Assembly (NCBI GenBank): GCA_045590715.1
Contig: JAZNRO010000124.1
Coordinates: 1-64,000, forward strand
Reading direction: 5' to 3'
Length of the DNA stretch: 64,000 nucleotides
From: RGIG5579 sp045590715
GTDB taxonomy: Bacteria > Bacillota > Clostridia > Oscillospirales > SIG627
In this document: positions 15,412 through 22,809 of the stretch, in pieces
How positions within the stretch are numbered: the stretch's first letter is position 1
Layout: each line of letters starts with the position of its first letter
Position numbers and translations under genes: made by a program
Notes under the pieces: generated by a model
Told to the model about the DNA's origin: nothing
Seen by the model: the letters and a program-made list of their open reading frames with translations, nothing else
Database searches by the model: none

Positions 15412-17640
15412 CTACTTTTTCTTTTTCTCTACCCGGGACATTTCTCTCTGGGCAATAACAAGGGACTGATAAATACCCTCTTTTGCCACCAGTTCTTCGT
15501 GAGACCCTACCTGGGCTACGGTTTTCTCATCCAGTACCAATATCTTTGTGGCGTTACGAAGAGTGGAAAGTCTGTGAGCGATAGCAATGGTAGTTCTGTC
15601 TTTACAAAGATAAGCCAGGGAATCCTGGATCATTTTTTCCGTTTCGGTATCAAGAGCGCTGGTTGCTTCATCCAAAATGAGGATCTTGGGATCGTGCAAA
15701 ATGGCGCGGGCAATGGCAATTCTCTGCCGTTCACCGCCGGATAAGGTATAGCCCTTCTCCCCTACCAGAGTATCGTATCCATCCGGCAGTTTCATAATGA
15801 AACTGTGGGCGTTGGCAAGGCGGGCGGCGCGGATCACCTCGTCAAAGGTGGCATCCGGCTTTGCATAAGCCAGATTATCGTAAATGGTACCGGAAAAGAG
15901 AAAGGTTTCCTGGAGCACCACACCGATCTGGGAACGAAGACTGTGCTGGGAAATATCCCGCACGTCCACGCCGTCGATGAGAATACGGCCTCTTTGCACG
16001 TCATAAAGACGCATAATGAGGTTAATTAAGGTACTCTTACCTACACCGCTTCGTCCCACGATACCCAGCATTTCGCCGGGACCTACGGAGACGGAAACGT
16101 TTTCCAGCACGTTTTCATTTTCATCGTAGCCAAACCAGATATTCTCTACGTCGATCTGACCTTTTACGGTAATGTCTTTGGCGTCTTTGCGGTCAGCCAC
16201 GTCGGGATCTTCTTCCAGCACCTCAAATACTTTATTCACTGCCGTCATCGCCTGCTGGATCCTACGGGGATACATAGCCATAGAACGAAGAGGAGTATAA
16301 ATGAGACTGACGAAGGAAGAAAACATAGTAAGCTGACCGATGGTCATATTTTCTTTTAAAATTTCATTTCCCGCATAATAGAGCAGAATAAAATTGCCGA
16401 TCTGAATGAGATACTCTGCATAAGGAACAAGCTTGGCCCAGGCTGTTTCATTGCGCACTGCAATGTTCCTTTGGGCGCTGATGGCTTTGTCATACTTTGC
16501 GATCTCATTTTTCTCCGTGCCGAATACCTTTACCACTCTCACGCCCTGGAATACGTCGTGGAGAACGGAATTAGCGTTGGCATTTTCCACCCAATGACGG
16601 CGGTAAAGACGATGATTGCGGTGCCATACAAAGCGGAAAAGCAAAATCACAAAAGGCGCGGGGATCAAAATCATCAAAGCCATTTTCCAGGAATAGGAGA
16701 AGAGCATCACCGCAACGAAAACGATAATGAAGACCTGCTCAATGAGATTGGGCAAAAATCCCGTAAGAAAGTTTGAAATAACAGTGGTATCCGAAGATAC
16801 GCGGTTGATCAGATCGCCGGCAGTATGACGGGAGATACCCGCAACGGACAAAGACTGGATCTTGGCATACAGTTCTTTACGCAAAAGCACCACCGTATGG
16901 ATGCTGACACGGGATAAAATAATATTGCGCAAAATGGTGGAAAGGCTCATGAGAAGACGGAGAGCCGCCATAGAAAGAACAATGATGATAGCGGGGGTAA
17001 AATTGGAAAGCACCGATGCAGGATCACCGGTATTTAAATAATTGTCTACAAAATCACCCTGCAGCATAGGAAGCCAAAGGTTGGTCAGAGAATGCAAGGT
17101 GAAAAGAAGCATGGAGAAAAGGATCAGTCCCATCTGCCCTTTCACAAGGCGATACATTTTCCCTGCCGCGCTCTTTTTTTCTCCGCAATGGGGACAGCGG
17201 GCGCTTCCCTTCAATAGCGGCCTACGGCACTTGGGGCAAACCGATTCCCGAGGCACGAACTGCACCTCTTCCGGTTTTAATACGCCGTCGGATACTTCTT
17301 TTAAAATACGAGTAAGCTGGGAAAGGTTATCCTTTCCGGAACCGAACAGACGGCAAAATTCCTGCCACTGTCCGTCATAAAGAATCATGCAAGCGGCTCC
17401 GCCGAAAAAGGGTTCGTAACGGGCATCGGAAATTTTATCAAAAGGATAGCATTTTCTCTCGCCGCTTTCCAGTGCTACGGTATAAAGGCCTTTTCGGCCA
17501 AAGAGGACAAGGGTATCTTTTCCCTTCCCCTTTGAATCTAAATTGGCAAGGAAGGAAAAGAGTACCTTCTCCGACAGATCCTTGGTAGCAGAAGCGATTT
17601 CTTCCCGGATCTTTTCATCAAAAAGTACAGACTGTTCCAA
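15412..17640 (-). CDS. ABC exporter subunit (fused permease-ATPase) with N-terminal cysteine ribbon, copy 1
   Basis: 742 residues from a TTG with AAGGAG upstream. Residues 1-130 form a soluble extension, followed by a zinc-ribbon motif with C135, C138, C149 and C152. Six membrane helices (about 175-460) precede the ATPase, which has Walker A GRSGVGKST, signature LSGGERQRIAIARA, Walker B ILILDEATSALD and switch AHRLS. This is a half-transporter of the type IV exporter class and probably pairs with the other ABC gene of the cassette. The ribbon extension is not part of ordinary exporters and seems specific to this cassette. Substrate unknown. Confidence 0.85.
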   Translation of the reverse strand: MEQSVLFDEKIREEIASATKDLSEKVLFSFLANLDSKGKGKDTLVLFGRKGLYTVALESGERKCYPFDKISDARYEPFFGGAACMILYDGQWQEFCRLFGSGKDNLSQLTRILKEVSDGVLKPEEVQFVPRESVCPKCRRPLLKGSARCPHCGEKKSAAGKMYRLVKGQMGLILFSMLLFTLHSLTNLWLPMLQGDFVDNYLNTGDPASVLSNFTPAIIIVLSMAALRLLMSLSTILRNIILSRVSIHTVVLLRKELYAKIQSLSVAGISRHTAGDLINRVSSDTTVISNFLTGFLPNLIEQVFIIVFVAVMLFSYSWKMALMILIPAPFVILLFRFVWHRNHRLYRRHWVENANANSVLHDVFQGVRVVKVFGTEKNEIAKYDKAISAQRNIAVRNETAWAKLVPYAEYLIQIGNFILLYYAGNEILKENMTIGQLTMFSSFVSLIYTPLRSMAMYPRRIQQAMTAVNKVFEVLEEDPDVADRKDAKDITVKGQIDVENIWFGYDENENVLENVSVSVGPGEMLGIVGRSGVGKSTLINLIMRLYDVQRGRILIDGVDVRDISQHSLRSQIGVVLQETFLFSGTIYDNLAYAKPDATFDEVIRAARLANAHSFIMKLPDGYDTLVGEKGYTLSGGERQRIAIARAILHDPKILILDEATSALDTETEKMIQDSLAYLCKDRTTIAIAHRLSTLRNATKILVLDEKTVAQVGSHEELVAKEGIYQSLVIAQREMSRVEKKKK

Positions 17641-17658
17641 TTTTTTCTCCTTTTTGCT

Positions 17659-18171
17659 TTATAAGTAAAGTTCAATTTTGGAATGGCTCTTTTTGTCCAT
17701 TCTCTCAATGCTCTCGATCTCATACCGACAGCCGTCTACGTCCACTACATAGGCTCTGTCTTCGCCCAGGCGGAGAATACTTCTGTGAGGATCTTTTACC
17801 GTGAATTTCCGAAGGCCGTAATCGGTTTCGCAATCCCAGAAAGAAGAGCCGAATTTCTCTTCCAGCTTCACGATCTTTAAGATCTTGGGTGCAAAATATT
17901 TCTTTTTCAGTTCTTCCTGAATGAGATTTTTCGTATCCTCATCAAAATCGGAAAGAGCGCGGATCATTCCCACTTCTTCCTTTGCTTCATTCTGGACACA
18001 GATGTATTCCGTTTCCGTTTTAAAGGGAAAGGCCAGGGAAAGGAAGGCTCTGCCCTCAAAATCTTTTTCCCGGATCCGTACCATCAAAAGGCCGGTGGGA
18101 GAAAGAAAGAAATTGCTGTTTTCCCCGTTTAGCAAAAGGGTATCTGTCAGTTTATCCAGTCCTTCTATCAT
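17659..18171 (-). CDS. DUF1854 domain protein
   Basis: 170 residues, ATG behind AGGAGTTACC. No signal peptide or membrane helix. The sequence matches my recollection of DUF1854: GLLMVRI near the start, a central MIRALSDFDEDTKNLIQEELKKKYF-like block (about 78-102), then FTVKDPHRSILRL and DVDGCRYEI. The family has no known reaction. It is repeatedly found beside ABC transporters, and in proteobacteria with cyanophycin metabolism genes. Here it lies between two ABC half-transporters with gaps of 8 and 18 bases, so it is probably a cytosolic partner of that transporter. Confidence 0.82.
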   Translation of the reverse strand: MIEGLDKLTDTLLLNGENSNFFLSPTGLLMVRIREKDFEGRAFLSLAFPFKTETEYICVQNEAKEEVGMIRALSDFDEDTKNLIQEELKKKYFAPKILKIVKLEEKFGSSFWDCETDYGLRKFTVKDPHRSILRLGEDRAYVVDVDGCRYEIESIERMDKKSHSKIELYL

Positions 18172-18179
18172 GGTAACTC

Positions 18180-20471
18180 CTATTCTTCAATTCCGATGGT
18201 TTTCAGTGCTTCCATCTGGAGTTTATAAAGCTTATGATATACCCCTTCTTTTTCCAGAAGGGTCTTATGGGTTCCCTCTTCTACCACCTTGCCGTCCTCT
18301 ACTACAATGAGAGAATCCGCATCACGAAGAGTAGATAAGCGATGGGCAATAATGAGGGTAGTACGATTCTCAGTGATCACCTGCAAGGCATCCTGGATCT
18401 TCCGCTCGGTTTTGGTATCCATAGCCGCGGTAGCCTCGTCCAAAATGAGAATAGCCGGGTCCTTTAAAATGGCTCTGGCAATAGAAATTCTCTGCTTTTC
18501 ACCGCCGGAGAGCATTTTTTTATCTACACCCACCTGGGTTTCATAGCCGTCGGGAAATGACATAATAAAGTCGTGACAGCCTGCCGCTTTGGAAGCCGCC
18601 AGAACTTCTTCCGCGCCGGCTTCGGGGGAAGCGTAACGAATATTATCCAGGATCGTTCCTCTAAAAAGATAGGTTTCCTGGGATACGATGGCCACGTGGT
18701 CCCGAAGGGTCTTGAAAGATAAATCTTTGATATCCACGCCGTCAATGGTAATTTTACCGGACTGGGCGTCGTAAAGGCGGGTGAGAAGATTAGCAAGGGT
18801 GCTTTTGCCTGCGCCCGTATGACCTACGATGCCCAGGGTCTTGCCGGCAGGAACGGTAAAGCTTACGTCCTGGATGGTCTTTTTACCGGGGGCGTAGGAG
18901 AAATTTACGTGGTCAAAGATAACCTCGCCCTTTACCTTTTCCAGGGTAATAGCATCTTCTTTTTCCTTTACTTCCGGCTCCGTATCCATAATCTGGAAGA
19001 GTCTTTGGAGAGCGTTCATACCGTTGGCAAGATTGCTTAAAAAGTTAGCAAAAAAGCCAAGGGGTGTATAGAGCATGGAAAGATAGGAGATGAAAAGGCT
19101 TAAAACACCGAAGCTGATACCGGTACCTGGATGAATGGCACCGCGAAGAACCAGGTATCCGCCAAAGCCCCAAACCAGGTATACACCAAGGCGCATACTA
19201 AGATTTAACAGGGGGAAAATGGTACTGTTTCTCACGTTTACCCGGAAATTGGTGCGGGAAAGAGCGGTGCTATTGCGATGAAAACGGGCCACCTCCGCCT
19301 CTTCCCGGGAAAAGGCCTTTACAATGCGCATACCGCTCAAAACGTCGGAAAGGACGCCGTTGAAACGGGAGCGGTGGGTATGCATCTCCGCGTGCAAACG
19401 GCGGAACATCCGCAAGGTAAGATAATAGCCAACGAAAACGAAAGGAATGGGTATGAGAATAAGAAGGGTAAGGGGAACGTTGATGGTAAACATCACCGCC
19501 ATGATCCCCACCATCTGAATCACGTTGGTAAGGAAATAAGGCACACCGTCGCAGAAGAACCAGTAAAGAGTTTCTGCATCGGAATTGATCTGAGTGATAA
19601 GTCTTCCCGTGTGGCGGGAGGTGAAGAAGGAGAAAGACAATCTCTCAAAAGAGGAAAAGATGGTCTTTTTCAGATCGTATGAAACAAAGGCGGAAACGTG
19701 GGCGCCTACGATTCCGTTGATAGTGCCTACCACTGCCTGGAGAAGACCTGCCAGGGCAACGGAAAGGACCAATATCATAATTTTTCCGTAAAGGGGGGAG
19801 CCGGGGGTCAAAACCTCGTCATACAAAACTTTGTTATTTAACAGCGGTACGACCACACTGATAGCGCCGGATAAAATTACCGTTAAAAACACCAAAAGGA
19901 TCTGCTTTTTATAGCGGTAAAAAAAGGGCAAAAGCTTCTTTACCAGACTTTTTTTACTAAGGCACCGCTTACAAAGTTTTTTCTCCGGATCGTCGTAAGG
20001 ACGGGAGCAATGAGGGCAGTAAGCTTTTTCCCTCTCTTCCCTTTGGCGAAGAGAACCGTTTTCTTTATAATACTCTACCTGAGAAGTAAAATCGTAAAGA
20101 ACGCCTCTTTTCGCACAAGTGGTATAAAAAAGAGTCTCTTCTCTTCCGTCTTTCCTCAGAAGCACCACGCGGATAACGGAGATCTGCTCCTCACACTTAA
20201 TCTTTTCAATTTCTTCCAGAGGAACAAATACGTAATCAAGCTCGGTAAAGACGGGCTGGCTTTTCCGGGCAGAAAAGAAAGAAGCACCTTTCTTCTCCGC
20301 AAGGCCGAAAAGGCAAAAGAGCGATGCGATGCCTTCCGCTGTCAAGACGGTATAGGCGTCACAATAAAGCTCTTCTCTTGCCATATCGGTCTTTATGAGA
20401 AGGAGTGCTTCATCCGTATTGATTCCCTTTTTCAGGAAAGCATTTTTTACTTCTTCCGGCAGATTGATCAT
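18180..20471 (-). CDS. ABC exporter subunit (fused permease-ATPase) with N-terminal cysteine ribbon, copy 2
   Basis: 763 residues. Architecture mirrors copy 1: soluble N-terminus of about 150 residues, ribbon with C152, C155, C167 and C170, six membrane helices (about 185-480) and a C-terminal ATPase with GHTGAGKST, LSGGEKQRISIARA, ILILDEATAAMD and AHRLS. Both ATPases retain catalytic Glu after Walker B. The two subunits are diverged, as expected for a heterodimer. First gene of the cassette behind a consensus promoter. Confidence 0.85.
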   Translation of the reverse strand: MINLPEEVKNAFLKKGINTDEALLLIKTDMAREELYCDAYTVLTAEGIASLFCLFGLAEKKGASFFSARKSQPVFTELDYVFVPLEEIEKIKCEEQISVIRVVLLRKDGREETLFYTTCAKRGVLYDFTSQVEYYKENGSLRQREEREKAYCPHCSRPYDDPEKKLCKRCLSKKSLVKKLLPFFYRYKKQILLVFLTVILSGAISVVVPLLNNKVLYDEVLTPGSPLYGKIMILVLSVALAGLLQAVVGTINGIVGAHVSAFVSYDLKKTIFSSFERLSFSFFTSRHTGRLITQINSDAETLYWFFCDGVPYFLTNVIQMVGIMAVMFTINVPLTLLILIPIPFVFVGYYLTLRMFRRLHAEMHTHRSRFNGVLSDVLSGMRIVKAFSREEAEVARFHRNSTALSRTNFRVNVRNSTIFPLLNLSMRLGVYLVWGFGGYLVLRGAIHPGTGISFGVLSLFISYLSMLYTPLGFFANFLSNLANGMNALQRLFQIMDTEPEVKEKEDAITLEKVKGEVIFDHVNFSYAPGKKTIQDVSFTVPAGKTLGIVGHTGAGKSTLANLLTRLYDAQSGKITIDGVDIKDLSFKTLRDHVAIVSQETYLFRGTILDNIRYASPEAGAEEVLAASKAAGCHDFIMSFPDGYETQVGVDKKMLSGGEKQRISIARAILKDPAILILDEATAAMDTKTERKIQDALQVITENRTTLIIAHRLSTLRDADSLIVVEDGKVVEEGTHKTLLEKEGVYHKLYKLQMEALKTIGIEE

Positions 20472-20501
20472 TTTATTTTTTCCTCATTTTTTCCTTCCTC
20501 T

Positions 20502-20530
20502 ATTGTAACTTTTCCTTTGTTTTTTGTCAA
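20502..20530 (-). promoter_or_regulatory. Promoter of the ABC-DUF1854-ABC operon
   Basis: Minus-strand TTGACA (20530-20525), 17-base spacer, TACAAT (20507-20502). Confidence 0.82.
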
Positions 20531-20644
20531 TGAAAGGGTATGAAAAACCTTTGCTTTTTTAGAAAAAAACGGCCTCTTTTACAGCAAATGGAAGAGAAGT
20601 GAAATCTCTTGTCAAAAAAAGGAGAAAATGGCAAAAGCTTTTGG

Positions 20645-20672
20645 TTGCAAAACTTTTTCTTTTGCTTATACT
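20645..20672 (+). promoter_or_regulatory. Promoter of the MecA-like gene
   Basis: TTGCAA (20645-20650), 16-base spacer, TATACT (20667-20672), about 30 bases before the start codon. Confidence 0.6.
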
Positions 20673-20703
20673 GAAATAGATAACGAAAAGTGAGGCGAAT
20701 GAT

Positions 20704-21198
20704 TTGAAACTATACCGTGAAGGGAAAAATGAGATCCGGATCCATTTAACCAGCGAAGATCTGGAAAATTTTGAGATTACTTTAGATGATTTTGATTACG
20801 ACAGCAAAAACGGCAAACGAGTCATTTGGGAACTCTTTGATAAGGCCCGGGAAGAAACGGGCTTTGACGCTAAGGGCGAAAAAGTATACATACAGCTTTA
20901 TCCGAAAGCAAAAGGCGGCTGCGAACTTTTCGTAACAAAAATAGAGCCGGAGGAAGAGATGGAGTGCTTTTCCTTTGCCGGTTTTGATCCCTTTTATGAG
21001 GCTCTTTCTTTTTTGGAGACTCCCACGGAGGATATGACCCTTTACCGCTTGAAAAACAGTAGCTTTTATTACGTCACCCTGCCCTGTTACAAGGTGCCGC
21101 CGGCCTTTTATGAATTCGGAGAAAAGATCTCCTGCCCTTCTCCGCTCTACTTAAAAGCCAGATGCAAAAAAATTGAAAATATGCCCCGATCTCACTAA
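20704..21198 (+). CDS. MecA-like adaptor protein (short)
   Basis: 164 residues from a TTG; the only nearby ATG is closed after one codon. The N-terminus (IRIHLTSEDLENFEITLDD, then a helix around ELFDKAREETGF and a strand VYIQLYPKAKGGCELFVTK) resembles the N-terminal substrate-binding domain of MecA, which hands unfolded or regulatory proteins to the ClpC ATPase. MecA of Bacillus is near 220 residues; this version has a shorter, diverged C-terminus, so ClpC binding is uncertain. Single-gene unit. Confidence 0.65.
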   Translation: MKLYREGKNEIRIHLTSEDLENFEITLDDFDYDSKNGKRVIWELFDKAREETGFDAKGEKVYIQLYPKAKGGCELFVTKIEPEEEMECFSFAGFDPFYEALSFLETPTEDMTLYRLKNSSFYYVTLPCYKVPPAFYEFGEKISCPSPLYLKARCKKIENMPRSH

Positions 21199-21218
21199 AA
21201 AAATATTTCTAAAAATTG

Positions 21219-21258
21219 TGATTGCCTAAAAAAATAGGCAATCATATTTTTTTAATTT
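21219..21258 (+). terminator. Terminator after the MecA-like gene
   Basis: GATTGCCTA (21220-21228) and TAGGCAATC (21235-21243) around an A loop, followed by a run of T. Confidence 0.88.
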
Positions 21259-21293
21259 TTATCAACAATAATGGTGTAAAGGAGGATTTTTAA

Positions 21294-22025
21294 ATGAAAA
21301 AAACAATATCCGTTTTATTGTCGATCATATTACTTTCGATCCCTTCCTTTGCAAACGCAAACAAAGAACAAAACTGGTATTTTTCTTCCAAAAACCGAAA
21401 TGAACGGCCGGGTCTTCCAAGCCTTGATCAAAAGCTTGGTATCGGTATCGGAAAAGATGAAAAGGTTTTATACCTGACCTTTGATGCGGGCTATGAAAAC
21501 GGCAACGTAGAAAAGATCGTTGATATCCTGAAGGAGAACGAAGTCAGCGGCGCTTTTTTTGTGTTAAAGCATTTTGTGGAGGATAATCCCGCTCTGTGCG
21601 AGAAAATCTGCGCCGGCGGTAATCTTATTTGCAATCACACCTTCAGCCACAGAAATATTGCAACGCTTTCAGAAGAAGAAATTAAAGAAGAGCTTTCTCA
21701 AATGGAAACGCTCTATGAAAACGTGACCGGGCGAAAAATGTCCCGGTTTTTCCGTCCCCCGGAAGGCGCTTATACGGAAGATGCACTGAAGACCGTTTCT
21801 GAAATGGGATACAAGACGATCTTCTGGAGTCTTGCCTGGGCAGACTGGGATAATAACGACCAAAAAAGCCCGGAATACGCCATGTCAAAGCTTCTGCCAC
21901 GGGTTCATCCCGGCGCGGTGATCCTTCTTCACCCAACTTCAAAAACCAACGCAATGATCCTGGGTGACTTTATCCAAAAAATGAAGGACGAGGGCTACCG
22001 TTTCGGCTCACTGGAGGAATTATGA
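21294..22025 (+). CDS. pdaA: PdaA-like polysaccharide deacetylase (muramic delta-lactam pathway)
   Basis: 243 residues, ATG behind AAAGGAGG, with a Sec signal peptide (about 1-22). NodB fold motifs: TFDAGYENG, the zinc pair in NHTFSHRN, RFFRPPEGAY and VILLHPTSK. FWSLAWADWDNNDQKSPEYA closely matches Bacillus PdaA, which deacetylates muramic acid in making cortex delta-lactam during sporulation. The motif 1 residue after the catalytic Asp is Ala where Bacillus PdaA has Asn and most family members Asp. It overlaps the next deacetylase gene by four bases. Confidence 0.85.
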   Translation: MKKTISVLLSIILLSIPSFANANKEQNWYFSSKNRNERPGLPSLDQKLGIGIGKDEKVLYLTFDAGYENGNVEKIVDILKENEVSGAFFVLKHFVEDNPALCEKICAGGNLICNHTFSHRNIATLSEEEIKEELSQMETLYENVTGRKMSRFFRPPEGAYTEDALKTVSEMGYKTIFWSLAWADWDNNDQKSPEYAMSKLLPRVHPGAVILLHPTSKTNAMILGDFIQKMKDEGYRFGSLEEL

Positions 22026-22717
22026 AAAGCAAAACCTTTGTAAAAAGCATTGTTTCTCTTATTTTGGCGCTGATGCTCACCCCTTTTATGGGAACTTCAG
22101 CCTCCGCACAGCTTTATCGCAAAAGTCATGCGGATAAAAAGCAGATCGCACTGACCTTTGACGACGGTCCCAGCAGACAAAATACCGAGGCCATTTTATC
22201 CATTCTCAAAGAATACAAAATCCGAGCAACCTTCTTTGTCATCGGAGAAAATGCAGCCAAAGATCCGGATAGGATCAAAATGATCTACGACGCGGGACAC
22301 GAGATCGGCAATCACACCTATACCCACGCTTATATCTCTAAAATTCCAGAAGAAACCTTAAAAAAAGAAATTCAGAAAACGGAAGATCTTTTATTTGAGA
22401 TCACTGGCGAAAAGCCCATCGTATTCCGCCCGCCCGGCGGCTATTATAACGATGCCTCTCTTCAGGTTTTGGAGGATATGGGGTATAAAACCATTCTTTG
22501 GTCCCTTGACACCAAGGACTGGAGTATGCCGAAATCAGATAAGATCGCTTCCAAAATCGAGGAAAATGCCACAAGCGGAGATATTATTCTCTTCCATGAC
22601 CTGGAGGATCCCAGGCTTCCCACACCGGAAACCTTAAAGCGGATCATTCCAAAACTTTTGGAAGAAGGATATGAATTTATCACTGTATCGGAAATGATCG
22701 AAAATGAGGCAGATTAA
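22022..22717 (+). CDS. Secreted polysaccharide deacetylase
   Basis: 231 residues with a signal peptide (about 1-29, ending TSASA). All NodB motifs are canonical: TFDDGPS, the metal motif HEIGNHTYTH, FRPPGGYYN, TKDW and DIILFHD. It probably removes acetyl groups from peptidoglycan N-acetylglucosamine or from another wall glycan. The gene overlaps pdaA (ATGA), so the two are translationally coupled and may act together on the spore or vegetative wall. PdaB or PgdA-type function cannot be separated by eye. Confidence 0.88.
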   Translation: MKSKTFVKSIVSLILALMLTPFMGTSASAQLYRKSHADKKQIALTFDDGPSRQNTEAILSILKEYKIRATFFVIGENAAKDPDRIKMIYDAGHEIGNHTYTHAYISKIPEETLKKEIQKTEDLLFEITGEKPIVFRPPGGYYNDASLQVLEDMGYKTILWSLDTKDWSMPKSDKIASKIEENATSGDIILFHDLEDPRLPTPETLKRIIPKLLEEGYEFITVSEMIENEAD

Positions 22718-22735
22718 TCTGCCTCATTTCTTTAT
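22702..22735 (+). terminator. Terminator overlapping the deacetylase stop codon
   Basis: A perfect 28-base palindrome at 22702-22729 (arms centred on GAGGCAG/CTGCCTC) contains the last codons and the TAA stop and is followed by CTTTATG. The gene's final residues are therefore part of the hairpin. Confidence 0.75.
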
Positions 22736-22743
22736 GAAAACAA

Positions 22744-22772
22744 TTGACGAAATCCCCTCTTTTCGGTATAAT
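22744..22772 (+). promoter_or_regulatory. Promoter of the yhaN-like/recG operon
   Basis: TTGACG (22744-22749), 17-base spacer, TATAAT (22767-22772). An in-frame TTG lies inside the -35 box, so translation must begin further down, at 22810. Confidence 0.82.
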
Positions 22773-22809
22773 AATTTATATATATCGATTTGCAACAAAG
22801 GATGAATTT

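Noticed and set aside
14045..15469. 474-residue plus-strand frame opposite glyS, and similar long antisense frames at 55728-57260, 61755-63632, 42105-43274, 31777-32877 and 3171-4079
   Set aside because: Each lies fully opposite a confidently identified gene, has no ribosome site or recognisable domain, and reflects codon bias of the true gene.
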